The position numbers were made by a program, and so were the translations under genes. The notes beneath the pieces were generated by a model, which was given only the letters and a program-made list of their open reading frames with translations, was not told the origin of the DNA and did no database searches. A stretch of DNA of 64,000 nucleotides from Rhizobiaceae bacterium (lineage in GTDB: Bacteria > Pseudomonadota > Alphaproteobacteria > Rhizobiales > Rhizobiaceae): NCBI GenBank assembly GCA_029212415.1, contig JARGOF010000011.1, positions 1 to 64,000 on the forward strand, given 5' to 3'. Positions 17,658 through 27,440 of the stretch are shown here, piece by piece (the first letter of the stretch is position 1; each line of letters starts with the position of its first letter).

Positions 17658-18872
17658 CTATCCAATGTCGAGAATACGGCGAAAAAAATCATTTGCAAAT
17701 CCCGGTCTGGGCCGCGGATCGCTGGAATGCATGTACCTCATACAGTCTTGCGCCAGGGCAAAGGCCCGCCGACGTGCCAATCGCGGTTTCCTTGCCTGTT
17801 CACAGGCGGACAACCAGAATGGCCACCATGGCTCTACCCGCTTTTGCCAGGACCAATTGCTGATCCTTTCGCGGTTCTCCATGCAAAGCGCCTGATATTC
17901 ATTTTCATTGGTCAGTATGTTTTTCAGAGACAGGGCAAATGCTTCGGGATCGGGGTTTTTCAGAATGTACCGCGATTGCAGGGGGCCGAAGAGTTCCGGG
18001 ACAATGCCGACATCCGTCGAGACGACCGGTACGCCACAGGCCATGGCCTCCAAAACCGGGTTGGGCGTTCCCTCCATTGATGAGGTGCAGGCCAGAATAT
18101 CAATCTTGCGATAGAACTGCGGCATTTCATGAAAAGGGATGTGCTTGACCTGTGGATCGGCAACATTTGCGATCGCGGGCACGCCGGCATTTTTCAGATA
18201 TTCCAGCGCAGGCGTGAAAAGCCGATGGTAGCCCTTGGGATCACCACCTTGATGTTTGCCCCATTTGCTGTTGCCCACCCATCCGATAACCGGTTGGACA
18301 CGTTCGCACTGAACCTGGTCGCCCGGATAGAACAGGTCAAGATCCACGCCATCTGTTATCACGCAATCAGGAGGCGGAAGATCGGGTGCAGATGCATAGA
18401 TATTCTGCAGCTTTCGGGACGAGACCGAATAGGCATCGATCAGATGAAAAGAGGTCGTCCGCTCGAACAGCGCTTCATGTGAAAGGTGCAGGTGGTCGTA
18501 AACTGATGTTGTCAGTGCGCGGGTGCCGATAATTTCAACGATATCGGTGAAATCGACGCCCATCTGGTGGGCTGCTGACAGCATGGCCTCAGGTCTCAGA
18601 AATTCAAAAAGGTCCTCTCGCCAGAAAACATGAACCAGATCAATCTGTTCCGAAGCGATGACCTGATAGAGCCTTGTCAAATTGCGGTTTCTGCCTGACA
18701 TCATGAAATATTTGCTGATGTCCAGATAATCCGGCGCAAAGCGGATGATATTGTCGGCTATGTGGTCAAACGCCCAATTGGGTTGATCCGGACACAGAAG
18801 AATGCGCAGCGGGCGTTTCAGAAGCGCGCGCGCTTGACTGACAGGATCATTTGACGGCGGCTTGTCGATCAT
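17658..18872 (-). CDS. Glycosyltransferase family 4 (GT4)
   Basis: The 404-residue protein ends in a typical GT-B retaining transferase domain. PVIGWVGNSKWG marks the second Rossmann half. FYRKIDILACTSSMEGTPNP and VLEAMACGVPVVSTDVGIVPEL form the donor-binding EX7E region of GT4 enzymes. It therefore transfers a sugar from a nucleotide donor. The N-terminal half carries a YDHLHLSHEALFERTT segment and is less conserved. I prefer the ATG at 18872 with a GGGG-rich upstream sequence over a GTG at 18884. It is divergent from the DUF2194-like gene, 217 bases away. Both may serve surface polysaccharide synthesis. Confidence 0.88.
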   Translation of the reverse strand: MIDKPPSNDPVSQARALLKRPLRILLCPDQPNWAFDHIADNIIRFAPDYLDISKYFMMSGRNRNLTRLYQVIASEQIDLVHVFWREDLFEFLRPEAMLSAAHQMGVDFTDIVEIIGTRALTTSVYDHLHLSHEALFERTTSFHLIDAYSVSSRKLQNIYASAPDLPPPDCVITDGVDLDLFYPGDQVQCERVQPVIGWVGNSKWGKHQGGDPKGYHRLFTPALEYLKNAGVPAIANVADPQVKHIPFHEMPQFYRKIDILACTSSMEGTPNPVLEAMACGVPVVSTDVGIVPELFGPLQSRYILKNPDPEAFALSLKNILTNENEYQALCMENRERISNWSWQKRVEPWWPFWLSACEQARKPRLARRRAFALAQDCMRYMHSSDPRPRPGFANDFFRRILDIG

Positions 18873-19089
18873 TTCTTGCCCCACGCATTCAAAACGCTCA
18901 GTAGCAAATGGGGCCGGTGTTCCGGGAGACAGTGTCTGAAGACAAGTTCAGCCGAGAGAGTTACAGTGTCCCTAAACCGGAGCCATTGATGAAAATCGTA
19001 TAGGAGCTTCGCAAAAGGCGCAAATGGCAGTTCGCGGTTGTCTTTGATATTCTGTGCTGAGCGAGGCAGTGCAATTGGAGAGAGTGCTC

Positions 19090-20886
19090 ATGTTCTCCAG
19101 AGTTTGGGGCAGGCCCCGCCCATCCCCGGCTACCAGGCCGGATGTGTTTTGTGAACAGCGTATTTTGTTGCTTCACGATTCGACAGACACCTACGCTGTC
19201 AGTGCCTATGAAAACGCGGTAAAGGCCTTGGATTATGCGCGTTTGGAGTTTGAGAGCCTCGATTTCTCTCACAAAGAAGAATGGCCTGACCTGACGCGGT
19301 TCAGTTCATTGCTGTTTTGTGCAGAATATCTGTTCAATCTTGACAACCGTCAGGTGGCCGTCATTCGCAGTTACGTTTCCCAGGGTGGTGGGTTAGCCGT
19401 TATCTACCGCGGATGGAACGTCGGTCTGGCCGATTTGCTTGGTGTTCCAGATGGGAAGGATTGGCCGGCCTTTTTTTCCTCTCAAGTGGAAGGTTTGCAC
19501 TTTACGACGGACATTTTTCCAGGATTTCAAGAGATTCAACTATCCTCGAACGACGTATCTGGCCATGAACCTTATGATTTTGAACCGGGTTCACAGGCGC
19601 AGGTTATCGCAACCTCTGGTCATGGTCGCCCGCTGGCCTGGTTCTTGCGCTTCGGAAAGGGAAGCGTGATCTACTGGAACTCGGCAGTCTTGGCGGAAAA
19701 AACGATGCGAGGCTTGATTGTGCAGTCGCTGATGTGCGTGCAGCAAATGTCTGTTTTGCCAATCGCCAATGTCGCGACGATCCAGGTTGACGATTTTCCA
19801 CCGCCTTGCGAACCGGATTGTGCTGGCCTGAAGGTGCCGGATTATGGCGACCTGCATCCCGTTAATTTCTTCCACCAAATCTGGTTGCCCGACATGACGG
19901 CATTAGCGGAAGATTTTGGCCTGACATACACCTGTCTGCCCATTTTTGATTATGCGGGTGTAGGAGAACCACCCTTTGAATTTGACAATTGGCATGAGCA
20001 GAAGATCGAAATCGACGGCGCGCCTGTTTCATACAAGACCCATACGGCTTGGAATGCCGCGCGCAAGGGTGAGCTGGGATTGCATGGTTACAACCACTCA
20101 GAACTGACGCTCGAAAAGTGGCGAGACAAGGCTGCAATGGTCAGTGCCCTGAAAGCTGTCGTTGAACACTGGAAACGCGATGATTTAGGCCCGTTGCCGG
20201 CAACCTATGTGCCACCCAACAACATCTATGATGCTGCAGGCGCAAGGGCGATCAGTGAGGCGATACCGGGATTGCAGGTTATTTGTGGACTTTATCTATC
20301 GGGCGATTTTGAAGATGGCGCAGATAGGGAGTTTGGACCCGAACCATGGAACAGCCGGCTTTTTTGCATGCCGCGCGCAACATGGGGATACGAGTGCACG
20401 GACAAGCAGCGTTTTGCCATGGTTTCGCAAATCGCCAATATGGGTGTGTGGACCCATTTCATCCATGCCGATGATGTATATGAAACGCCGGGCAATTATC
20501 CGGAAATGCTCTACCACCGCAATCCGGACTCCAAGCCCTGGCGACAAACGGGGCCTGGTCAGGAAGACGGACTCTTTTATGCGTTTCAGACCTGGATGGA
20601 ATTCACGCGTTCAGAATTCCCCTGGCTGCAATTCGTTGCGACCAGAGCGGCTTTGCCAATTGTCAAATCGCATCTGGACAATGAAGTTGGCGTACGCTTC
20701 GCGCGCAACAGCCTCTCGCTGTCGATGAAGAATCTGACCTGTTTTCAGATTCGTTTGAACAATGGTCTGCATCTCAATCCAGCTGGCTTGTCAAATGCCG
20801 AACTGGTCCATTGCCAAAATTGTAACGGAGATGAACTTTATACGTTGCGTGCCACAGGGCATGACGTGAAACTGGAAATCTTCTAG
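19090..20886 (+). CDS. DUF2194-like protein with NodB-type deacetylase motifs
   Basis: The ATG at 19090 follows GGAG by nine bases; a GTG at 19054 is also in frame. The 598-residue protein has an N-terminal amidotransferase-like region (about 23-215, RILLLHDS and VSQGGGLAVIYRG) and a second domain. The second domain has IQVDDFPPP (Asp234, Asp235) and GLHGYNH (His332, His336). The Asp plus HxxxH pattern is the metal site of NodB-fold (CE4) polysaccharide deacetylases. The combination and the YVPPNNIYDAAGAR and PRATWGYECTDKQRF segments fit the DUF2194 family as I remember it, which occurs with exopolysaccharide genes. No signal peptide is evident. The divergent GT4 gene supports a glycan role. 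Confidence 0.72.
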   Translation: MFSRVWGRPRPSPATRPDVFCEQRILLLHDSTDTYAVSAYENAVKALDYARLEFESLDFSHKEEWPDLTRFSSLLFCAEYLFNLDNRQVAVIRSYVSQGGGLAVIYRGWNVGLADLLGVPDGKDWPAFFSSQVEGLHFTTDIFPGFQEIQLSSNDVSGHEPYDFEPGSQAQVIATSGHGRPLAWFLRFGKGSVIYWNSAVLAEKTMRGLIVQSLMCVQQMSVLPIANVATIQVDDFPPPCEPDCAGLKVPDYGDLHPVNFFHQIWLPDMTALAEDFGLTYTCLPIFDYAGVGEPPFEFDNWHEQKIEIDGAPVSYKTHTAWNAARKGELGLHGYNHSELTLEKWRDKAAMVSALKAVVEHWKRDDLGPLPATYVPPNNIYDAAGARAISEAIPGLQVICGLYLSGDFEDGADREFGPEPWNSRLFCMPRATWGYECTDKQRFAMVSQIANMGVWTHFIHADDVYETPGNYPEMLYHRNPDSKPWRQTGPGQEDGLFYAFQTWMEFTRSEFPWLQFVATRAALPIVKSHLDNEVGVRFARNSLSLSMKNLTCFQIRLNNGLHLNPAGLSNAELVHCQNCNGDELYTLRATGHDVKLEIF

Positions 20887-20998
20887 ACGCCGCATAGCTC
20901 GGCCAAATTGCCTGTTATGTTGACAGGGGCCACATCGCAACGAAGCAACTGAACTTGGGCCAGGCAGTCCCTTGCCGAAAATGGAAACTAAACAAAAA

Positions 20999-21035
20999 AA
21001 ACATGTTGTCGATTGTGGCAACCGACAACATGTTT
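20999..21035. terminator. Bidirectional terminator, 13-base arms
   Basis: The arms at 20999-21011 and 21023-21035 (AAACATGTTGTCG and its exact complement) enclose an 11-base loop. An A run precedes and a T-rich stretch follows, so it can terminate in both directions. It lies between the convergent DUF2194-like and CBS genes. Confidence 0.85.
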
Positions 21036-21081
21036 GTTTCAAGCGGATTTTGTCAAACGGGCGCAAAGGCACCCGTTTTGA

Positions 21082-21501
21082 TCAGTATTGCGCAAGCAGA
21101 TATTTGACGAGGTCCGTTGTTGTCACGATGCCGACCAGATCGCCATCATTGTCCACGACGGCCAGAGAATGGTGCCCTCCTTCGCTCAGCTTTTCAGCAG
21201 CCGATCGGATCGCGTCGTCAGCCTTGATCGTATTCAGATCGGTCGACATGATCTTGTCGATGGAAAACTGTGAATCCAGATATTCCGCATTGGCCGCATC
21301 CGGCGTGCCATAGGCATCAAGGCTGAGCTTCATCATGTCTGAAGAACTGATCATCCCGACCAGTTTTTTGCCATTGACGACCGGAACGTGATGGATCGAA
21401 TTTTCCGTCAGCAACCGGTAAACCTCGCTGGGCTTTTGAGCGATATGGGCGGTCACTGTCTCAGTGGACATGATATGAGAAACGGGCTCGTTGTGTCGCA
21501 T
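21082..21501 (-). CDS. CBS-domain protein
   Basis: An ATG at 21501 with AGGAG seven bases upstream defines 139 residues. The protein is a bare pair of CBS motifs. The first is VSHIMSTETVTAHIAQ through VPVVNGKKLVGMISSSDMMK (about 7-60). The second is IDKIMSTDLNTIKADDAIR through LAVVDNDGDLVGIVTTTDLVKYL (about 81-137). Such stand-alone pairs bind adenine nucleotides or NAD and act as energy or redox sensors. A FixK/FNR-type box lies 77-90 bases upstream of the start, which suggests induction under low oxygen. It is monocistronic. Confidence 0.92.
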   Translation of the reverse strand: MRHNEPVSHIMSTETVTAHIAQKPSEVYRLLTENSIHHVPVVNGKKLVGMISSSDMMKLSLDAYGTPDAANAEYLDSQFSIDKIMSTDLNTIKADDAIRSAAEKLSEGGHHSLAVVDNDGDLVGIVTTTDLVKYLLAQY

Positions 21502-21577
21502 TTTCACTCCTTGGTTACCGGGTAAATCCGGAATGTGTGTATGGGAATAACGATAGCTCTGTTTGGCTGGTCGTCGC

Positions 21578-21591
21578 TTGACCTGTATCAA
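21578..21591. promoter_or_regulatory. FixK/FNR-type box upstream of the CBS gene
   Basis: The sequence TTGACCTGTATCAA matches the TTGA-N6-TCAA inverted repeat bound by FNR/FixK proteins exactly. It is 77 bases upstream of the minus-strand CBS gene start, a distance suited to activation. Confidence 0.65.
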
Positions 21592-21982
21592 GTTCATCCG
21601 CTGCATTGTATTGAACGCACAGACAGGTGGCGTGCTTTGCGGCGGCGTCGGTCCTCGACCAGAGCAACTATTGACTTCCATTACGGCGCTGGCCTAAGAA
21701 TCCAGTGCAATTTTCAGGATAGATGGACGATCACAATCTTCCTGCATTGGCTAGCGATGGGGAGGCTGTGGTCATGCTGATCGTCCACACATATCATGAC
21801 AGGTCAGTCCTTTTCGAAATCGTCGCAACAATCAGGTAGCCCATGTCCGCGCAATTTCTTGCGACAGGTGGTGCGTGGCTGCAAACAAGGAAAAGCAGCG
21901 GTTATTCAAGAACTGTCTCAAACCGAGACCAGAATTCAATTCCAGCGGACCGTGTTCGCGATCATTCAAACCGGAGGAAACC
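21592..21982. other. Intergenic region upstream of the ABC importer operon
   Basis: No gene is supported in this stretch. It holds the far upstream part of the CBS promoter region on the left. On the right is the leader of the substrate-binding protein gene, which ends in a strong GGAGGA site at 21973-21978. No clear operator or riboswitch-like structure is seen. Confidence 0.5.
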
Positions 21983-22996
21983 ATGACGAAAATCAACAGA
22001 AGACAAACGATAGGCTTGATGGCAGGCGTTGCTGCATCGGCGCTGATTGCTCTGCCGGCCCAGGCCAAGACAAAAATCAAGGTTGGCGCCCTGCGATTTA
22101 CCAGCCATGCCGCCAGTTTTGTTGCCTTTGAGCGGGGCTATTTTGACGACGCCGGCCTTGATGTCGAATTTGTCTTTTTCGATGCCGCGCAGCCCATGGC
22201 CATCGCGGTTGCCTCCGGTGATGTTGATTATGCGGTGACGGCAATTTCGGGTGGCCTGATTTCTCTGGCTGAAAAGGGTGCTGCCAAGGTCGTTGGCGGG
22301 GCGCTATCGGAAGAAAAGGGCATTGATGGCCAGAAGATCCTGGTCTCGGACGCCGCCTTCAAATCCGGCGTCACCGACCCCTCGAAGCTGGACGGCAGGT
22401 CCTTTGCCATTACCCAGGCTGGATCGTCTTTCCATTACATGGGCGCCAAGATCGCCGCCAAGGAAGGCATCACGCTGAAATTTGTACCCCTGCAGAAAAC
22501 CGGTGCCATCATCGGTGCGATCAAATCCGGCCAGGTGGATGCCTGGTCCATCGTGCCGCATATTGCCAAGCCACTGGCTGCCAGCGGTGCTGTTCATATC
22601 ATCGGTGATGTTGCCGACTATGTGGATAACTACCAGGTGACCACGGTGTTCACGTCAGCCGGCAATGCCGCCAATGAACGCGAACAGACGCAAGCCTTTT
22701 TGACGGCATTCTCCAGAGGAGCCGCTGACTTCAACGCGGCTCTTGTCGACAAGACGGCTGGCGATGACGGGGCGGAAGACATGGTGAAACTGGTTCACAA
22801 ATATGTCTATGCGGACCGTCCTTACGAGAAGGCCGCGCCAAGCATCATCAATGGCGCCATGCGCATCAATGCTGATGCCGCGATGAATGTGGCGTCGATC
22901 AAGGATCAGCTGGACTGGTTCAAGGCAGAAGACCTGGTCAAGGATTCGATTACCTATGACACCCTGGTCGATGGGTCTTACGTCAAAGCCAAGTAA
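21983..22996 (+). CDS. ABC importer substrate-binding protein, SsuA/NitT/TauT type
   Basis: An ATG at 21983 with GGAGG upstream gives 337 residues. The N-terminus (NRRQTIGLMAGVAASALIALPAQA) is an export signal of Sec or weak Tat type. The mature protein starts KTKIKVGALRFTSHAASFVAFERGYFDDAGLDVEF, the usual opening of NMT1/SsuA-like periplasmic receptors for sulphonates, nitrate, taurine or thiamine precursors. The ligand cannot be read from the sequence. ATPase and permease genes follow. A hairpin after this gene probably raises its expression over theirs. Confidence 0.9.
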   Translation: MTKINRRQTIGLMAGVAASALIALPAQAKTKIKVGALRFTSHAASFVAFERGYFDDAGLDVEFVFFDAAQPMAIAVASGDVDYAVTAISGGLISLAEKGAAKVVGGALSEEKGIDGQKILVSDAAFKSGVTDPSKLDGRSFAITQAGSSFHYMGAKIAAKEGITLKFVPLQKTGAIIGAIKSGQVDAWSIVPHIAKPLAASGAVHIIGDVADYVDNYQVTTVFTSAGNAANEREQTQAFLTAFSRGAADFNAALVDKTAGDDGAEDMVKLVHKYVYADRPYEKAAPSIINGAMRINADAAMNVASIKDQLDWFKAEDLVKDSITYDTLVDGSYVKAK

Positions 22997-23004
22997 TCTG
23001 TGCA

Positions 23005-23026
23005 GGGCAGGCGGTCTCGCCTGCCC
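23005..23026 (+). terminator. Intra-operon hairpin after the binding-protein gene
   Basis: Perfect 9-base arms GGGCAGGCG/CGCCTGCCC (23005-23013, 23018-23026) with a 4-base loop are followed by TTCTTCT. It lies 9 bases after the binding-protein stop and 36 before the ATPase start. It is probably a leaky terminator or a 3'-stabilising stem that lets the binding protein be made in excess. Confidence 0.75.
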
Positions 23027-23061
23027 TTCTTCTACTTCAGCAGAAAATCAGCGGAACCGGC

Positions 23062-23829
23062 ATGGACCTGCGTCTTGAGAATATCGGCCACTCCTATGGA
23101 GACATGGAGGTCATGCAGGGAATGGACCTTGAGATTCCGGCCGGAAAGCGCGTCTGCAGCGTTGGACCATCGGGATGCGGAAAATCAACGTTATTGCGGC
23201 TGATAGGCGGTCTTGAACAGCCGACCACGGGCCGTGTTCTGCAGATCGGCGAGCCCCCGGCGGAAAGCCTCAACCCGCTCACCTTCGTTTTTCAGGACTT
23301 TGCACTACTGCCCTGGCGCACGGTTGAGGGCAATATCAGCCTGGTGCTCGAGGATCATGGTATCCGGGGCAAACAGGCCGATGCCATCATTTCCGATGTG
23401 CTTGCCAGAACCAAGCTGACTGAATTTCGCAAGGCGCTGCCGAAACAATTGTCCGGTGGCATGAAACAGCGTGTGGCGATTTCCAGAGCACTGGCAGTCA
23501 ATCCCGCCGTCATGCTGATGGATGAGCCACTGTCAGCCCTCGACAGCCAGACCCGCGAATTGCTGATGGATGATCTTGTCAGCCTTTGGACCCGCGAACC
23601 CTTCACCGCCGTCTATGTCACCCACAATCTTCATGAGGCCGTCAGGCTCGGTCACTTTATCGTGGTTCTGTCGCGTCGCCCCGGACGCATCCGCGAAGTG
23701 GTCGCGGTCGACAAGCCGCTTGCCGAACGTGAACTCGGCGACGCCGATCTGGAACAGACACAAAAGTATTTGTGGAACCTGATGCGCGAAGAGGCGTTGG
23801 CGGCCGACAAGGAACTGATCAATGTCTGA
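23062..23829 (+). CDS. ABC importer ATP-binding protein, SsuB/TauB type
   Basis: The 255-residue ATPase shows a Walker A GPSGCGKSTLL (about residues 36-46), Q-loop FVFQDFALLPW, signature LSGGMKQRVAISRAL and Walker B VMLMDEPLSALD. The H-loop is in AVYVTHNLHEAV. The FALLPW after the Q-loop and the overall length are typical of nitrate/sulphonate/taurine importers. It hydrolyses ATP at the cytoplasmic face to drive uptake. Its end overlaps the permease start by eight bases. Confidence 0.93.
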   Translation: MDLRLENIGHSYGDMEVMQGMDLEIPAGKRVCSVGPSGCGKSTLLRLIGGLEQPTTGRVLQIGEPPAESLNPLTFVFQDFALLPWRTVEGNISLVLEDHGIRGKQADAIISDVLARTKLTEFRKALPKQLSGGMKQRVAISRALAVNPAVMLMDEPLSALDSQTRELLMDDLVSLWTREPFTAVYVTHNLHEAVRLGHFIVVLSRRPGRIREVVAVDKPLAERELGDADLEQTQKYLWNLMREEALAADKELINV

Positions 23830-24631
23830 CAGCGTGCAAGCCAAGCAGACAAAACCGGTCGCCTTTCGTGGCGGCGGCTTTTCACCCATACACATCAAAT
23901 GGGTTGGCCTGTCGGTTTTTGTCACGCTGATACTGGTTCTGGAGGCGGGCACCCGTTCCGGTTTCATTTCCAACCTGACCATGCCGCGTCCCTCCGACGT
24001 CGGTTGGACCTTTGTTGAACTGTGGACAAGCGGCCTGTTGTGGAAACACGTCCTGCCCTCCGTGTCGCGGTTGCTTGTCGGCGCCACGCTTGGTGCGTCG
24101 CTGGGCATCGGCGTCGGAATCCTGATCGGTCTTTTCTCCTATATTCGCGCCGGGCTGGTGCCACTGATCTCCGCCATTTTCCCCGTTCCCAAAATTGCCC
24201 TTCTGCCACTTTTTGTCATCTGGTTCGGCATCGATGAAACCTCCAAATATGCCTTGATCGCCTTTGGCACATTCACACCCACCGTGGTCTCCACCTTCGG
24301 CGCTGTCGACAATGTCGACCGCTCACTGATCCGCATGGGGCAGAGTTTTTCCCTTTCATGGTTTTCCATTGTCACCAAGATTGTGCTGCCAGGCGCCATG
24401 CCCGGCATCCTGTCCGGGCTGCGCGTATCACTGGCGATTGCCATTATCCTGCTGGTCGCCGCAGAAATGCTGGGCGCGGAATACGGCATTGGCGCCTATA
24501 TATTGCAGGCCGGTTCTCTCTATGATCTGGAGCGCCTGTTTGCCGGCGTCGTCATACTGTCCGTCATGGGCGTGACCGTCAGCGCCGTGATCGGCTTCTT
24601 CGAAAAGCGTTTGCTTGGATGGCGGTCGTAG
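23822..24631 (+). CDS. ABC importer permease, SsuC/TauC type
   Basis: The 269-residue protein has about six hydrophobic segments, beginning with VGLSVFVTLILVLEAGTR. It carries the EAA loop contacting the ATPase (DRSLIRMGQSFSLSWFSIVTKIVLPGAMPGILSGLRVSL), characteristic of this permease family. With the binding protein and ATPase it forms a complete importer. It is the last gene of the operon; the next gene runs in the opposite direction. Confidence 0.93.
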   Translation: MSDSVQAKQTKPVAFRGGGFSPIHIKWVGLSVFVTLILVLEAGTRSGFISNLTMPRPSDVGWTFVELWTSGLLWKHVLPSVSRLLVGATLGASLGIGVGILIGLFSYIRAGLVPLISAIFPVPKIALLPLFVIWFGIDETSKYALIAFGTFTPTVVSTFGAVDNVDRSLIRMGQSFSLSWFSIVTKIVLPGAMPGILSGLRVSLAIAIILLVAAEMLGAEYGIGAYILQAGSLYDLERLFAGVVILSVMGVTVSAVIGFFEKRLLGWRS

Positions 24632-24933
24632 CCGGATCGCTGCGCAAGTCAAGCGGATTTCGGGGCAAGAAATGCCGCAAATTCAAGGGGATGGATTCTC
24701 TTGTTGATTCACCCAAATGGGCAGGGCCTCGAAAACTCAACCCGTCATGCCGCAAATCAATGTAATAACAACCGGATAGATTGAAATTCGGATTCATTTT
24801 CCCGGTAAATCACTTTGTGCCTGGTATACCGGAAATCAAGTCATTCGATGCAACCATAAGATTCCAAAATCAATCCTTTGCAAGCGTTTGTTGAATCACA
24901 ATGGCAATTGCTTTCGAAGGATGAAACAGCCCG
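24632..24933. other. Intergenic region between convergent operons, with an 11-base direct repeat
   Basis: No gene is seen. The 11-mer ATGCCGCAAAT occurs twice in the same orientation (24672-24682 and 24747-24757). A short GGCA/TGCC hairpin overlaps the first copy. No strong terminator is visible for either the ABC operon or hutU. Confidence 0.45.
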
Positions 24934-26607
24934 TCAATTGCCCAGAATACCCGGCAGGCGCAGGTTGTTTTCGCGGGCGCAATCCAGCGCAATTTCGTAG
25001 CCGGCATCCGCGTGGCGCATGACACCGGAGGCCGGATCGTTCCACAGAACGCGGGCGATGCGCGCGGCGGCGGCATCTGTTCCGTCGCAGCAGATGACCA
25101 TGCCGGCATGTTGCGAAAAACCCATCCCGACACCGCCGCCATGGTGCAGGCTGACCCATGTGGCGCCCGATGCACAATTGAGCATGGCGTTGAGCAAGGG
25201 CCAGTCGGACACCGCATCCGAACTATCTTTCATCGCCTCGGTTTCGCGGTTGGGGGACGCGACCGAACCTGAATCGAGGTGATCGCGGCCAATCACCACC
25301 GGCGCTGACAACTCTCCGGTTCTGACCATTTCATTGAAGGCGAGACCCAGCTTGTCACGCTGGCCGAGACCCACCCAGCATATGCGGGATGGCAGTCCCT
25401 GAAAGGAAATGCGTTCGCGGGCCATATCGAGCCAATTGTGCAGGTGGGGATCGTCCGGGATCAGTTCCTTGACCTTGCGATCGGTCTTGTAGATATCCTC
25501 CGGATCGCCGGAAAGGGCGGCCCAGCGGAAAGGGCCGACGCCGCGGCAAAACAGCGGCCTGATATAGGCGGGAACAAAACCCGGAAAGACGAAGGCCTCT
25601 TCAAGTCCTTCATCCCGCGCGACCTGACGGATATTGTTGCCGTAGTCAAAGGTCGGAATGCCCGCCTTGTGAAAGGCGACCATCGCCGCCACGTGAATTT
25701 TCATCGAGGCCCTCGCGGCCGCTTCCACCGATTTGGGATCGCTCTCGCGCATGGCTGTCCACTGCGCCAGGGACCAGCCCTGCGGAAGGTAACCATTGAC
25801 CGGATCATGGGCGGAGGTCTGGTCGGTGACCATGTCAGGCCTGATGTCCTTTCGAACCAGTTCGGGAAGGACATCGGCGGCATTGCCCAGAAGGCCGACA
25901 GATTTGGCTTCGCCTGCTTGCGTCCAGCGCGTGATCATCGCCAGTGCGTCATCCAGGCTTTCGGTCTTTTCATCGACATAGCCGGTGCGCAGCCGCATAT
26001 CGATCCGTTCCGGATCACATTCAACGGCAAGGCAGCAGGCTCCGGCCATGGTTGCCGCCAGGGGCTGGGCGCCGCCCATGCCGCCAAGGCCGCCGGTCAG
26101 GATCCATCTGCCGGTAAGGTTGCCGCCATAGTGCTGACGGCCCGCTTCCACAAAGGTTTCATAGGTGCCCTGCACAATGCCCTGACTGCCGATATAGATC
26201 CATGACCCGGCGGTCATCTGGCCATACATCATCAGGCCTCTTCTATCGAGTTCGTTGAAATGGTCCCAATTGGCCCAATGGGGCACGAGGTTGGAATTGG
26301 CGATCAGCACACGCGGCGCGTCCGCATGGGTCCTGAAGATGCCGACCGGCTTTCCCGATTGCACCAGCAGGGTTTCATTGTCTTCCAGCGATTTCAAGCT
26401 GGCGACAATCTGGTCAAAGGCCTGCCAATTGCGTGCAGCCCGGCCGATGCCGCCATAGACGATCAGTTCATGCGGGTTTTCCGCCACGTCCGGATGCAGA
26501 TTGTTCATCAGCATGCGCAGCGGCGCCTCGGTCAGCCAGGATTTGGCATTCAGGTCGCTGCCGGTTGGTGGGTAAATGTCGCGGGTGTTGTGCCGTGGGT
26601 TGGTCAT
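24934..26607 (-). CDS. hutU: Urocanate hydratase
   Basis: The 557-residue protein from the ATG at 26607 matches urocanase length and opening ([22 protein letters not shown]). It has [12 protein letters not shown], the NAD+-binding [13 protein letters not shown] segment, and a C-terminal [22 protein letters not shown]. It hydrates urocanate to imidazolone-propionate, the second step of histidine breakdown, in the cytosol. Its start overlaps the hutG stop by four bases. It is the last gene of hutIHGU. Confidence 0.97.
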   Translation of the reverse strand: MTNPRHNTRDIYPPTGSDLNAKSWLTEAPLRMLMNNLHPDVAENPHELIVYGGIGRAARNWQAFDQIVASLKSLEDNETLLVQSGKPVGIFRTHADAPRVLIANSNLVPHWANWDHFNELDRRGLMMYGQMTAGSWIYIGSQGIVQGTYETFVEAGRQHYGGNLTGRWILTGGLGGMGGAQPLAATMAGACCLAVECDPERIDMRLRTGYVDEKTESLDDALAMITRWTQAGEAKSVGLLGNAADVLPELVRKDIRPDMVTDQTSAHDPVNGYLPQGWSLAQWTAMRESDPKSVEAAARASMKIHVAAMVAFHKAGIPTFDYGNNIRQVARDEGLEEAFVFPGFVPAYIRPLFCRGVGPFRWAALSGDPEDIYKTDRKVKELIPDDPHLHNWLDMARERISFQGLPSRICWVGLGQRDKLGLAFNEMVRTGELSAPVVIGRDHLDSGSVASPNRETEAMKDSSDAVSDWPLLNAMLNCASGATWVSLHHGGGVGMGFSQHAGMVICCDGTDAAAARIARVLWNDPASGVMRHADAGYEIALDCARENNLRLPGILGN

Positions 26608-27440
26608 GATCTGTGAGCCTTTGGCGTTTCGGGATGTGTCTGTGACGCCTGATCCAGTGCCCATCGCTCAATCGACACAAGGATATCGGACAGATGCCGT
26701 CGCAGTTTTTTTGCCTTTGCGGCATCCAGTTCAAACGGATGGGTTTCGCTGGCCAGATGGGATTTTTGCGTCAGTTCCATCTGGATTGCATGCACGCCTC
26801 GCTCTGGTCTGCCGTAGTGACGGGTTGTCCATCCGCCCTTGAAGCGACCATTCACCACGAGGCTGTAACCCTCTGCCTGGCGGCAGATCCGGGCGACAAT
26901 GTCCTCCAGCGCCGGGGCGCAGGTCGTGCTCTCATTGGTGCCGATGTTGAAATTGGGCAGGATGCCCTCAAACAGAAAAGGCGCAACGGAGCGGATCGAA
27001 TGGCAATCATAGAGGATGGCAATGCCATGCAGGTCGCGCACCCGTTCGATTTCTGCGGCGAGGGCTGCATGATAGGGCGCGTGAAAAGCAACGCGACGCG
27101 CTTCTATTTCCGCGGCGTCAGGCTCCATGTCATCATGGTAGAGCGGCCTGTTGTCGAAATCCGTCAGCGGGCAGAGCGACGTCGTATTCTGGCCCGGATA
27201 AAGGCTCTTGCCCGATGGGTCCCTGTTGGCATCGATGACGGTTCGATGAAATGTGGCGCGCACAGTCGTCACATCGGGCAGCAGGCCCTGATAGAGTCGG
27301 TGGATATGCCAGTCCGTATCCGTCAGCGCTTTGCCTGTCTCGTTGAGCCGCGCAAAAATGGCTTCAGGCACAGCAAGGCCCGTATGGGGCAAGCCCAGAA
27401 TGACAGGACTATTGCCACGCGCAATCTCCACCGGGTTCAT
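26604..27440 (-). CDS. hutG: N-formylglutamate deformylase
   Basis: The 278-residue protein has the FGase-family layout: [11 protein letters not shown] at the start, [33 protein letters not shown], and [18 protein letters not shown]. It releases formate from N-formylglutamate to give glutamate. It is the last step of the HutF route, so its presence beside hutF shows a five-step pathway. The gene overlaps both neighbours (hutH and hutU) by four bases, indicating translational coupling. Confidence 0.95.
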   Translation of the reverse strand: MNPVEIARGNSPVILGLPHTGLAVPEAIFARLNETGKALTDTDWHIHRLYQGLLPDVTTVRATFHRTVIDANRDPSGKSLYPGQNTTSLCPLTDFDNRPLYHDDMEPDAAEIEARRVAFHAPYHAALAAEIERVRDLHGIAILYDCHSIRSVAPFLFEGILPNFNIGTNESTTCAPALEDIVARICRQAEGYSLVVNGRFKGGWTTRHYGRPERGVHAIQMELTQKSHLASETHPFELDAAKAKKLRRHLSDILVSIERWALDQASQTHPETPKAHRS

